NCBI GenBank assembly: GCA_963969395.1
Contig: OZ017799.1
Span: 23,748,501 to 23,812,500, forward strand
DNA length: 64,000 nucleotides
Reading direction: 5' to 3'
Origin: Pseudoscleropodium purum
Lineage: Eukaryota; Streptophyta; Bryopsida; Hypnales; Brachytheciaceae
Shown: piece by piece, positions 10,441 through 22,608 of the stretch
How the letters are laid out: the number at the start of each line of letters is the position of its first letter
How positions within the stretch are numbered: the first letter of the stretch is position 1
Program-made: the position numbers and the translations under genes
Notes under the pieces: model-generated
The model's database searches: none
Told to the model about the DNA's origin: nothing
The model's input: the letters and a program-made list of their open reading frames with translations, nothing else

Positions 10441-13400
10441 ATGTTGGCTTCGCAAGCGCAGGCGCTTCTCGGCACCGCGACTTTGAATGGCATTCCCTCC
10501 TACACTGGTTTGGGGAAGAACTCCTCTCTCCCTCGCCGATTCAGCAAGCCCTTGCCATCTTCCCTGGGATTCCGCAACCGACGAAGATTTTCTTGCCGGG
10601 CGTTGGAGCAGCAGACGACGTCGAAATCCTCGCCGAAGGTGAGCTTGTTCGGTGCGGAGCAGCAGCTCTCCGGGCCTCAGAAGGTGTTGGAAGGGTTACC
10701 TGCGCCTGCGCGGTACGTCTCGAGTGTGGCGATTGTGGCGGGGGCTTTGGCAGCTGGTTACTTCCTTGGAAAACAGTATCGAGGGAATTATAATCAGGTA
10801 GCGGCTGTGGGAGGCGCGGTGGCGCTCGGGGCTGTGGGAGGGGCGGCTGTGGTTGCATTCAATGGGGCAGCGCCGCAGGTGGCTGCTGTGCAGCTCAGAA
10901 ACTCGCTGGTGAATCACGCGGATCCGACGAGTGTCACTCCGGCGGAAATTGACCAAATCGCGAAAAGGTTTGGAGTCCTCGTCCTCGTCGTTTTCGCTGT
11001 TTTTAGACGAGTGTGTTGGGGCATATCTAGGGTTTGGTGATTCGTTCTGGTCGTTGCTCCTGCGGAAATTGACCGAATTGCGAGAAGGTTTGGATTCCTC
11101 GTCCTCCAAGTCTTCGCCGTTTGAGATGAGTTTGTGCGTATTTAGGGCTTGGTGATTGATTCTGGTCATCACTCTGGCGGAAATTGACCAAATCGCTAAA
11201 AGGCTTTGAATCCTCGTCCTCCTCGTTTTCGCCATTTTGAGGCGAGTTTGTGCATATATAGGGTTTAGTGATTCATTCTGGTCGTTGCTGCTTCGCCGGT
11301 GAGGAATTGGAGTGTTCCGGGATTCTTAGGTCGCGGAGAAAAGTACCGGGGAATTTTGAGTGTTGATTGAAATTCTATGGAGGGTGCTTTGTGGTATCAC
11401 AGTACTGGTTGCTCGTGTTTGAGGTAGAAGCAGCTTGAGTGACTGGAATGAGTAATTCAACGGAAGAGGGAGTTTCTAGGCAAATTATAGATTGCATGAG
11501 CAGATCAGCATATTCAATTGATGAAGATGAAATCTGCGCTTGCCTGTTTTGGAGCGTACATGAATATCGCATAAGTAGTAATGTTCTCATGTAGCGTTCT
11601 AGAGTGGTCACTTGTCAACTACTGTGCATTTGATATTGAAAGTGAATACTTATGGTAGATCTGTTGGGATAACCCTTTCAGAAGACGAATGCCTGGGGTT
11701 CAGGGTTTTACGCCGACCTCTTTCGAACGATAATCGAGATGTGATGACGAGGGAGGAAGTTTCTGAATGGTCTTTACTGCGAAGTCATGTATCTGCTCTG
11801 AGTGAGTCTGTCTGATATGATAGAATGCACACATCAGACTGCCTATGGTAGGGAACCTATTTTCATGGCTTCGAATTGTTTCGAGTATTTTTCATTAGCG
11901 GATTGGACTTTTTTGGTGGTTAAAATTGGAGAGGATGCCAACGTGCACAAATATGTACTATATATTTGGATCCTGTGTGAAGCAGTTCTGGATTTTTTTA
12001 AATTTGAAGTAGTAGGGTCTTAATGATGAACACAAACTCCTATTGAGCCATTGCATCTAAGATGGAAGCATCTGAGACTGATAAAGTTTGAAAGTATCTC
12101 ATTTCTTACGAGTCATGCAGTTGGATGACACTTTCATTGGAAATGGATGACTTTTCAACCCACAGGAAAGGGACCCAACGCAGACGGATTCCCTTCCTTA
12201 GTTCTATACTGTTGAAGTTAATGGAGTGAGCGCACTTGAATTGAGAGCTGGGATTGAGGATCTAACTGCAATCATTTCGGTTTGTCGATTGATTGCAGGT
12301 ATGGTGTGAGTAGGCAAAACGAGAGGTTCAATGCCGAAATCAAGGACTTGTATGCGGGTTATGTCACGGGGATATTGCCGCCTGGGAATGAGGATTTGAA
12401 GGGAGATGAAGTTGAAAAAATTATTGCATTCAAAACTGCTTTGGGTTTGGATGACCCGGATGCTGCGGCCATGCACATCGAGGTACAATTCACCTTCTTA
12501 ATGTATATTCAGCTCGTGTTTTCATCTTGGAAAATTTCTTGCCATGCACGCTCTATATATTAAGCCTATTAGTCACAACATGACTATTATCTCAAAAAGC
12601 CTGAGTAGGTTAGAACTTTTACTAACTAATGGGTCACTTTAAATTGCACCGTGGCAAGCAAAGAGCTTGAGATAATAAAGAAGTCCTACACCTTGATTGG
12701 TGCAAATAGTTTTTATTCGTTTCACCGTGTTTTGTCAATGTTGACTTGACACTTAAGACACGACGAGGTAGCGCTTTCGTGACTACTATTTGGCATGCTA
12801 AAAAATTTGGGGATAAGAAAGTTTCAGACTTCCCTTTTGAGGTGGATTGGACTCTGGTAACCGCAAATGCATCATTGGGCGTCATAAATGCAGTGAATCA
12901 TTTTAAGCTTTCTGTCTCCCTGCACATGATGTTGGTTATGATTTTAAACTTGTTATCCGACCAATCTGTTTGAAAGCTGCAAGTGGACTTCAATGAGGTT
13001 TAACACTTTATTTCAAAATCGAACTTGAAAGGATGACACCTTCTTCTTCGTAGATAGTATTCGTTTCTAGGATTTCATATTAGGAGGCACCTTGCTTTTA
13101 CTGGAAGTTCAACCACATTGTTGTCACTTTGCAGATTGGCAGACGCTTATTTAGGCAGCGTATGGAAACCGGTGATCGTGAAGGTGCCGTTGAGGAGCGC
13201 AGGGTACGCAGTGGATTTTATTGTGTGTTTCACTTTTGTGCAAATTTTGGCCTTTGCGAGGTCAATGTTTTCATTGTTATTCATGACCTCGTGGTTGTAT
13301 GGTGCCACATCACTCAGCCGTTATCGGATCCAATCACTATGAACTCTAACTAAATGAGAGTAACAACAAGAAATGAGTGTATGTCCAATTCTTTGCACTT

Positions 13401-16400
13401 ATGTGTAGACTGAAAGTTCTCGTTTTGACTACTTGCAGACATTCCAGAAGTTGGTATATGTATCAACTTTGGTATTTGGCGAGGCTTCGAAGTTTCTACT
13501 TCCATGGAAGCGGGTTTTCAAAGTGACAGATTCTCAGGTCAACCGCTGATGCCTCATTTAGCCCAATTTTTGGATGTAATCAACAGTTAGCTATAAATTT
13601 ACGATATGCTTTACTGAAAGTGGACGCTTTCAGGTTGACGTGGCAGTTCGGGATAATGCACAACGGCTCTTTAGTAAACTTCTTAGCACAGTTGGCCCGG
13701 GTAAGCTTCTGCAGCTTTTTCTGGCGCAATGCATTGTACCCTGAAGATCACATCCGCTGATATGTTGAATTGTGTAAAGGAGGATGTAGGTCATACCACC
13801 CCACGGATGTTTGACCTTAGCACTGTACATAAAATTTACGCATAGGTACAGTTTTGCATAGGAGGAATGTGCCTGCATGTTGGTCAACTCTTCTGTCGCT
13901 ACTTTTTTCCTTGACGCGGCTATTCTGATCTGCTCTTAGGATTTAGCACGCAGGTGTACTCTACTATGTAATAACCCTACTCGTACTTGGGCACGAATAT
14001 CTGGAGGGTTCAATTCTAAGAAATATGTCACATGTCTGTTGTAGATTTCGACGTCCAGCAGATCAAGGAGTTGAGGAAAGCTCAGCTTAAACTGAAACTC
14101 ACTGATGAGGTGATATGCTTTCACAACTTTTAAATCTGACACCAAATTTCACTAATTTTCACATCTTTTGGGAAGCTTTCATTATGAGCAAATTCTTATC
14201 AAGCGTATTCTGATTACCAAATATGTTGGGAAAGTGGGTTGACGGCCGTTTACCCTCTTTAAACAGTATTCTCGAAGCAGACTGGATGTAATATTGAAAG
14301 TTGTATAGGTGAAATGGAATAACATGGTAGTAGTTTTGGTGTCGGTCCTGTAATTTCTAGTGATTACAAGTGGTATCTAGAATGAGCAGGCCTTTAATTT
14401 ACGCCAGTTCAAAGAAAGAGGATTGGAGTTATTCTTATTTTCTTTTTCTTTGGAATAATAGTGTGCACATGGCTTTGTGCATTTTTAAAGAATTTGGTGC
14501 TTGTTCTACCCTCATTGTTTCTGGTTATTTGTCAAATGTGATTGAAGCTGTAGGTTAAAAAAAAAATTGGTTCCTTAAGTGTAGGTGACAGATTGACTGA
14601 CGATGGCTGTCTTGTGTTGAAGGTTGGCGCTGAGGTTTTCAGAAGTCATGTTCAAAAGCAACTTGAAAAACACATTTTGGCTGCCATGGAAGTCTTCAAG
14701 TCTCGGGCTCGTATCAAGTGTGTTACTTGCCACTTGCATAGGGTTTTCTTATTTTTTGTTGTTGCATGTTTTTGGACATTTACCCCTGCTTCCTGAATTG
14801 CATCAATTGACCTCTCTTAGTCCTAGAATTAAGGAAGCTTCAATTGAGCAACTCTCAATATTTATCGCTTTTCTCAAGAGAACCTGCATGGTCTCGGAGG
14901 GTTGACATGCGAAATATTTACTGTTGCAGAGACACTGCGAAAATAGTGAGGGAGCTGGACCTCGCATTGGCCTTCAATGAGAAATTGGGTGCTATTGCAT
15001 CTGAAACGGATGCTGGTGATATTGTTCCTGGAATTGGCCCAATTAGTGTTCTAGGTGAGCCCATGCTTTTTCTGTTGCCAAATTTAACATCATTAGAATG
15101 AGATGTAATCTCGGTGAAGACGTGGGTTTGTGGCTGCTTCGGTATGAGTGGTCTTGCTGCTTCTTGCTTGCTTTTTTTTCTAGAGGTGTAATTGAACGCG
15201 TCCTCGATTGTATTGCAGGTGGACAATTTGAATCCGATCGGCAAATGGATGATCTTAAACAATTATACCGCATATACCTGACTGAAGCATTTGCTGGTGG
15301 CAAACTGGAGGCGGACAAGGTACAGATCTTAACCTCACAGTGAATAGAGAGAGAGAGAGACCCTATATTTTTGTTGTATAGATTGGTAACAGTTGGTGAT
15401 CAGTGGTTGGAAGACTGCAATATCTTGTGTAGGGCATTTGATCCTGCATGTGCACTGGCGCACGAATTTGTAAATCTTTGGAGAGTGTCGCCCAGAAACC
15501 TACTGAATGTTAGAGATCGTGGAACAGGTAGTTGCACTAGGCCAACTGAGAAACACCTTTGGAATGGGCAAACGGGAGGCTGAAGATGTTATGCAAGAAG
15601 TCACTGTGAAGATATACAGGCGCATGTTGGCTAAAGCAGTGCAGAATGGTGACCTGGACGCTGCACCAAGCAAGGCCATGTTCCTTCAAAACCTTTGTGA
15701 CACTCTGCAGTTTGATCCTGCTAAAGCTGGTGTAGTTCACACAGGTACACTCATCACACTCATCCTGGTTAAAATTCAGATGATAAATCCGGACTTGAAA
15801 TTTTTTTAAGTGTCTCGATTTCACCCAGTCCCTGCAGATGGAAAGCCCAATTCTGACAATGTGGTAGGAAGCATGTATGTCTCTTCTAGTTTTTGGGAGT
15901 AAGTTCTCTGGAACTGTGGACCGTGCAGAAATTTACAGAAACAAACTCGAGCAGTGTGTTGCGGATGGCACTTTGGATGATGAGGACGTCAAGAATTTGT
16001 TGAGGCTACGTGTGCTTTTATGCATCCCACAGCAAGTTGTTGATAAGAGCCATGCTGAAATATGCGGACGCATCTTCACGAAGGTACTTGCCTGGGGCTG
16101 GCATTTGTAGAAACTTCCTGGATTTAAGTCAATATTCTTTTATTGTCCAAACAGTATTAGAAGAAAGGTCCCTGAGTTCTATTTAGCGCCCAAGTAGTTC
16201 ACCATTAATGTGGCGATAGTACACTATTCAACATTCAAAGTCTATGCTATCAAGGTTCTTTTTGTCACATTATACATCTTTCATGTCATTATGCAAATCC
16301 GAAGGTGTTTATGACTTGTACAATAGTGAATATAGGAAACTAAGTGTCTTGAATAACTCCGGAATTTTTTTCTAGTGTTATGGAAGCACTCAGAAGTTCA

Positions 16401-18826
16401 CACCTTAACCTATCATGATCTTTGATTTCCTGATTTCGATGATGGTGCAGACTGTGGACGATGCTATCAGTGCCGGTATCGATGGCTACGACGCTGACAT
16501 GAAGGCTGCCGTACGGAATGGAGTTGTAGGTTTACGTCTTTCACAAGAAGCTGCTATGGAGATTGCGGCCAAGGCGGTTAGTAACTTGCCCCTGATCATT
16601 CTACTTGCTTTTGACATGCACTGGATAGACTACTTGGAAGGGCCTGCAGCGGTGGACGATTTAAGCCACTTAATTTACATGTTCTCTTATGGAAAAAGAT
16701 TATTTCTTCTCGATTTCTCGAAATTCCTTGCAACATTTGGAAGGAAATGAATTGGTATGCTCCTGGTTGTGGTTTTTGTACTGACATTCTTTGGTGCTAT
16801 CCAGGTCCGGAAAGTGTTCGTGACGTATGTCAAGAGGTCAAGAAGCGCCGGTAGCCGCGTGGAGTCCGCCCGAGAGCTTAAGAAGATGGTCATCTTCAGC
16901 AATATCGTAGTTTCAGAACTTATTGCCGATATCAAGGGTGACACTCCAGCTCCAGTGAAAGAGGAAACGAAGGCACCCGAGCAGGACCCCAAAGACGTCG
17001 ACATTGAGGACGAGGAGGACTTTGAGTCGATCCAATCTTTGAAGAAGACCAAGCCCGGAGCCCTTCTAGAGGGTCGAATGGAAAAGAAGTCGCAAAATGA
17101 AATCACCATCAAAGACGAACTAGAGTTACGTGAGCGAACAGATCTCTACAGAACCTACTTGATCTATTGCCTTTCGGGTGAGAGTACTGGCATGCCTATG
17201 GGCACTCAAATCGTTACTCAAAGGGACGACACCGAATTTGTGAGACTTGGCCAGTTGGGTCAAATCTTGGGAATGAATCCCAAGGAGGTCGCGGATGTCC
17301 ATAAGGGTCTTGCAGAGCAAGCATTCAGTCAACAAGCCAAGGTCAGCTTCCAGACCCATTTATCCTTATTAACCTAATTTGGATCTCATCTGTTTTTTCA
17401 GCAGTTTTTGAGTAAGTCACAAGGGACCTTTTTTTGTTTAATGTTATTCATTTTTGACAGATACATGCAATGTTCTTCACTGATTGTGGGGATATGAAGT
17501 TTGACCCCATCTGAATCTGATTATTCTCAAACAATGAATTATTGGTCCTTTAGGGGTTACAGAATTCATCTACCCTAGTCTTCTCGAATTACTCTTTCTT
17601 GAATATCATGGGTTTGCATTTAGACTGCAGAATTGATAGTAGATGGTTAGCATTTGTTGGATTCGATCTTACGTATCTTACTGGTTATCGATTTGTATGA
17701 TTTCAGATTATTCTGGCTGATGGCCAACTGAGCAAAGCCCGTATGGAGCAGCTTACTGAACTCCAGAAGCAACTGGGTTTGCCAGCAGAATCTGCTAAGA
17801 AAGTGATCGAAGGAATCACTACAACAAGAATGTCAGGTGCTATCGAGACTGCAATCAACCAAGGACGGCTCAACGTGGAAGAAGTGAAAGAGCTCAGGGA
17901 AGCTGGAGTGGACATCGACGGTATGATCCCCAAAGCGGTGAGGCAAAAGCTCTTCAAGAAAGTAGTGGAGAGAACTCTCACTTCAGGAACTGGGGATTTC
18001 GATGAAGCCGAGCTTTACGAGAAGATGCCCGGAGAGCTGGGTATCACCACCGACGAAGCCAAAAAGATAACCTTGGACCTCGCCAAAGAAAGGCTATCAA
18101 ATTCCCTCATCCAGGCAGTGTCAAGTCTGCGGCAAAAGAAGACTGCCGACGTGGTGAGTCTCCACTTCGAAACCTTTACCCCTAGTGGGTCTCCTGTTTT
18201 TTCGCAGTTTTGAGCACGTCATCTGGTGACTTCCTTTTTCCCGAATTTATTTATTTATCGACTAGCACATGCCATATTCTTCATTGATCATAAATTTCAG
18301 AGAATATGATCAATTGAATTAGTCATTTTAATACCATGAATCCTTGATCCTTTTAGTTCAATCTCGTCTATGTGCGGATAGCAACATTTGGAGACGTTGC
18401 CATCTATATAACAGAACCCTCCTACTTAGTTTGCGTTTTGTAACTTATACCTGATGCATGGCTTTCAGTAAATTTTATATGCCAATACTGCAAAGGCAAG
18501 AGCTGATGTCGTTGTGAATCATTTAAAAGAGCTAGCAGTGTTGTTTACAAGAGTGTTGTCAACTTTGTGGTTGATTCCAGGTTTCAACTTTGAACAACTT
18601 ACTGGCGTGCGACAAGGTGTCCCCCTCGCCTCCTCTGAAATGGACCGTCAAGGATGAACTGCTTGACCTCTTCTGCATTTACGTGAAGGAGCCTCAGGCA
18701 GAGAACAAGGTGACAAGGTTACGGGAGCTTCTAGATATTGACGAGTCTCAAGCCAAGAACCTGCAAGAGATGGTATCGAGCAGCGGCTTTTCGCTTGGTA
18801 TGGAGGAAGACGAGTACGCTTTCTAG
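10441..18826 (+). CDS. TIC110: TIC110, inner-envelope chloroplast protein import component
   Basis: Fifteen exons: 10441-10967, 12299-12482, 13135-13203, 13439-13537, 13634-13700, 14045-14109, 14623-14717, 14930-15054, 15219-15319, 15528-15744, 15929-16083, 16451-16576, 16805-17341, 17707-18153, 18581-18826. All introns are GT-AG and in phase; 1019 aa, about the length of Arabidopsis TIC110. An N-terminal transit peptide is followed by two hydrophobic segments (about 93-110 and 119-140) that anchor the protein in the inner envelope. The rest is the long soluble alpha-helical domain facing the stroma. Family-typical stretches include DDPDAAAMH, RQRMETGDRE, VFGEASKFLLPWKRVFKV, LRLRVLLCIPQQ and IILADGQL. 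An acidic stretch in exon 13 (DVDIEDEEDFES) is also typical. TIC110 is thought to form or scaffold the import channel and recruit stromal chaperones. Exon 1 carries a duplicated donor region; introns 13 and 14 resemble each other. Confidence 0.96.
10941..11290 (+). repeat. Three tandem copies spanning the TIC110 exon 1 donor
   Basis: Copies start at 10941, 11061 and 11176 (periods 120 and 115 bp), each with gcggaaattgacc followed by aa(t/tc)gc(g/t)a(a/g)aagg and then tcctcgtcctc. Copy 1 contains the last 27 coding bases of exon 1 and the donor aaaag/gtttgg. Copy 2 repeats a complete donor (gagaag/gtttgg). In copy 3 the donor is changed to aaaag/gctttg. Copies 2 and 3 lie inside intron 1. Confidence 0.9.
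12088..12180 (+). repeat. Dispersed repeat family G, copy 2 (in TIC110 intron 1)
   Basis: Reverse-complement match to 6165-6235: atctcatttct, then ggatgacactt, then cttttcaacccac. This copy contains a small internal duplication of 'ggatgac' relative to the other. Confidence 0.5.
17342..17706 (+). other. TIC110 intron 13, similar to intron 14
   Basis: GT-AG intron. It shares blocks in the same order and at nearly the same distance from the donor with intron 14 (18154-18580): tctcatctgttttttc and cagttttt near offset 45; acatgcaatgttcttcactg near offset 121; and ggtcctttaggggtta near offset 208. The last block matches the end of the TTAA-flanked elements elsewhere in the window. Confidence 0.6.
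18154..18580 (+). other. TIC110 intron 14, similar to intron 13
   Basis: GT-AG intron. It holds tctcctgttttttcgcagtt at offset about 35, acatgccatattcttcattg at about 112 and gatccttttagttcaa at about 197. These are collinear with the corresponding blocks of intron 13. Confidence 0.6.
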
Positions 18827-21650
18827 GTGCAGGTTCGATATAATTGATGATTCGATATTATGTACGTGATGGAAAGGGGATTAGAGGTGAGAAATTCGAG
18901 TAGAGAGTTTTTGTAAGTTTACCAAATTTTCAGGAAACACGGCATATGCTTGCGCGGTGACTAGATTTTAGAGTTTTCATGAGAGATTAATTGAGAACCC
19001 ATGTATTTGTGGTGTACATCTTTACCCCCTTCTTCATATATGAGTCAGCTGCTAGCTTCCTATCCCATGCTTCTTTTTGCCATATTGTTTTTCCCTCAAG
19101 ATTTTCATTAGTTTTTGCTGTGAGAGCTTGATCTTTGCTCCTCTGTGGTTTGCGAATTGATTTGAAATTCAACTACCGTTGGTATGGGCAAAAAAGGTAG
19201 GGTTGTAGGATTGCTTCCTGTCATGCTTGTTTTTTGGTGCGAAGATTAGCTTTAGGTGTGACTTGGATTTGTCGGAGTCATCCACAATCTGTGCCTCATG
19301 CAAGTTATCAAAAAATATTCAACCATACCTTTGTCAAATTCTACCGTCCTCAAGCGTTAACCCTTTAGGCCCCAAGACAGTTAAGGCAGTTTTGACCAGA
19401 GCAAAATTATTGAGGGAATCTTTTATGGTTTTCTTGTTTTAGAACAGCTCCACCGCTTCAACGTCAAAAGGAATGTGAAATGGTTTTCACAGTGAAGGCG
19501 CGGGCCAGTTGCGGTAGCGTCTCTGCTTCTTCTGGAGCAGTTGCAGTGCAATCCATGCTTCACCCCTCACCGATTCCTCTATAGTTGTGTGAGCTCTAGT
19601 GTGGTCTAAAAAGACCTCAACAATAGTGTGGGTAGAGCATTATAGCATTGCCCAAGAAAATTGGAAAGTCATAGGGGTGATGTAGTTTAGCTTTAAAATT
19701 GTCAGATTTCCACTACAATCATGGTCACGTTTCACTTGGAGTATGTGAAGGAGCTGCTCTTAGAAGAAATCTAGGTAGATGTGCCTGCCCAATGTAGCCT
19801 ACATCTACAATCTTTATTCTTTAGATATCTGAATTAAGTTTTGTCAACTCCACCTAGTGCTTTGGAGTTGAAACCCAACCATGTAGAGGTGGATATTGAA
19901 AGATTTGAGGTGGAAGATTAAACATTTATGAAATGACAGTCTATGAATTATAGGCTCCCTTCCATACAAAGTCCTTTTCAAAATTGAAGAAGCACATATA
20001 TCCATCTAATGCACCTTGAGCATTTTAGAGAAATTGTGAGTTTGTTTGAAATCTTTTTTTGGTCTATTAAAAAAGTCGCAATTTAGGAGGAGTTTCTTTG
20101 TTCTTATTCTAACAAGGCAAAATTTCTTCATTTTGAATAATATTTGAACTCCAATTCAAACTAATTGTCTTTACAATTCAATATAGATTGCCTTATTAAG
20201 TTTAAACAAGGATTTATATTGGGAATATAAATACATCATTATCTTACCATATTGATTGATCTTTTTAAAGACATTTGTTGAATGCATCCATATTAGATTG
20301 GAAAGCTTGAACATCATATACGGTTTTCTCTATCCCTTTTTTTTGGAATTAGCTTTTTTACCATCCACACCAGTAGTCCTTAATTAATCTCTTGGAACAA
20401 TGTTTTTATGGGCATCACTTCACATTGTGAAAGATTTTGTATTTGCGATTTAGGGGTCACTTTAGTTTTAGGTTATTTGGGATTTTATCTAAATTGAAGG
20501 GCATCCAATTAACTTATCCTTACTACAAAGTCTACTTCAAAATTAAAGAAGCATCTATGTTTGTTTGATGCACCCTACCCCTAAAATCTTCTACAATTGT
20601 TTGGTTGTGTTTGGTGATGCAAATGCAACTTTTGGCAAAACCAAGATTCAAATTGAAAGGGTTCCTCAAATAAAAATGATTACAATATGAGCACAAGCAT
20701 AAACTACAATGAGAAATTTGGAAATTAAACTAGATTGATAGCAAAGGCAAGAACAAGAATAGGTAAAAGTAGTATTGATGAGAGTAAGGAACAATGTCCT
20801 TGGATTCTCTCTTTTTACTACTTGGTTGACTAGACTTGCCTACTTTTTTCTCAAGGTATCTCTAATGTAGTAACTTGAGTCTCAAATTACTTTACTTGCA
20901 CTTGAAGCAATCCAAAGGCAATTGTTTTATAGCTCAAGACATCATCACAACATTTTAGAACCTTTTAGGCTATACAAAGGCATTGATTTTTGATTGACAA
21001 TTAATTCGTGGTTGATATTGGATTGCAAATATATCACATTTGTGACAATTGGGCTACAATCCCAAAGCAAGTGGGTTGGATGCTTAGACCATCTCCATTC
21101 CAATTGCAATTGTGGTATGCTAGTGTAGAATTGCCAATATGGCCCAAAACTTAAGTCCTACTCAAAAGCAACCACAACAAGTTGGTAAATAAAGCTAACA
21201 TTTATCTCAAATCTCACCAACAAAAAGTTGGAGTTTACCGGTTCGACCAATGTGTATTTTATACACAATTTTTTTACAATTTGGCTTCAATACAAAGACG
21301 ATGGCTATTTTTTGTAATGGAATTCTTTATTTTTGTGTTAGGATAGCCAAATTATACATAGATATCACTAATTTTGATATAAGTATCATCCGCTAGTAAT
21401 ATAGGGATTAATCTTTCATATTTATCCTACACAATGCTACATGCCTAGTTACTAGTGCTATGCACCTAACAATGCTCCACCGTATGCCTAAACCCCTATT
21501 CGTTGTACTATGTACAGTTTAGATGCTATAGTATTATTATAATATATAATCCCTTTCACTTAGAAGGTGACACTCAAGGCGGGCAAGTAGGTGGGCAAAA
21601 ATTTGCCCAAGTAGGTTAGTAGGCAGAAACTCAAATTGCTTGGGACTTTT
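18827..21650. other. Intergenic, AT-rich; no gene seen
   Basis: The first few hundred bases are TIC110 3' UTR and flank. A solitary TTAA-type end (gcgTTAACCCTTTAGGCCCC) lies at about 19356-19375. Two diverged direct repeats, aaagt(c)..cttttcaaaatt(g/a)a(a)gaagca, start near 19970 and 20527. The rest is AT-rich, with no open frame resembling a protein. Confidence 0.5.
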
Positions 21651-21659
21651 GATGTTGAG

Positions 21660-22251
21660 TAGGGATTTTTTTGGGAGGGGGGCGGGGTATTGTGCCAGAT
21701 TGCACTAGTAAAAAATAATTTGGCTAAATAAATGATGACAAACCATGAAGTTTTTCACTAGAAAATTTCAAATAAAAAGAATTTTCACTAAAATTATTAG
21801 ATTGTGGATGAAAATAGAATTATAGATATGTGATAAATGCTAACATTAGAGGATTTTTTCACCCTCGAGAGGGCTATGGGTTCCCACATTGTTGGAACAG
21901 CCTTACGCCTTGGTAGCTTGTTGACGTGGCATGGTGATTGCCACATCCAAAAAAAATAATTTTTTTTCTATTTTTTTCTACATTTCAACAATAAATTTTA
22001 GTTTTTATTTTATTTTTATTTTTTTGTCGAGAACAACCATTCCCCAAAACTACAATGTAGGGTAGTTCCTGACACACCTGCTTGAAGCGTCCCTCCTTGA
22101 GTCTAGAAATCCTCTAATGTTTGATCTTTTCTATCCAACATGTGGATGAATGTTGAAATTTGGAGCACCATAATAACATTTTATACTGCCACTTTGTCAG
22201 TTGTCACTTCATAAAAAATTAAATTAAATTAAATTATTTTTAAAAGCCCTG
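21660..22251. mobile_element. hAT-like MITE, copy interrupted by another MITE
   Basis: The ends TAGGGATTTTTTT and AAAAGCCCTG resemble those of the elements at 28814-29080 and 31947-32232. The internal block 'gtggatgaatgttgaaatttggagcacca' is shared with both (split here for length: gtggatgaatg, ttgaaatttggagcacca). A second element at 21843-22120 sits inside. I could not find a clean target duplication for this copy. Confidence 0.55.
21843..22120. mobile_element. Nested small TIR element (MITE), 278 bp
   Basis: Perfect 14-base terminal inverted repeats, acattagaggattt at the left and aaatcctctaatgt at the right. The interior is non-coding and of higher GC than its host. Comparison with the uninterrupted relatives at 28.9 and 32.1 kb shows that it splits the shared sequence near 'gctaatgt'. 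The target duplication is therefore probably TA or TAA, which would fit mariner- or Harbinger-type MITEs. Confidence 0.7.
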
Positions 22252-22608
22252 TTGCGGCAGTTTGCGGGCTTGAAGGGCCGGCCTTCGGTACTCCAGTGGA
22301 GATGCTCTTACCTTAGTGCCAAGGGTAGGCAAACCCGACCTGACAAATAATCTGAGGTGGACTTTGACGTGGACTTCTCTCCCCAAATCCTCCCTTCGTG
22401 GGAGTGGATTTCCCCTCAGCCTTGCTCCGTCTCACTTCCTCGCACCGAGGGCCGTCTTGGTGAGATGGCTGTTGTCGCAGCGATGGATCAAAACCTACTT
22501 TGATCGCCTTTCGCAATCCGCCCTCGAGACTCCACGAACAAGAAGCTGCTGCACCACAAGATCCCGTAAATTTTTTTCATTCAAGGAAGCAGCGTAAGAA
22601 GCAGGATC
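22252..22608 (+). promoter_or_regulatory. Promoter/leader of the small membrane protein gene
   Basis: GC-richer sequence between the MITE and the first ATG, with C/T-rich stretches (ttctctccccaaatcctccc). It has no recognisable coding sequence. The open frames here on both strands are short and unlike known proteins. Confidence 0.4.
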
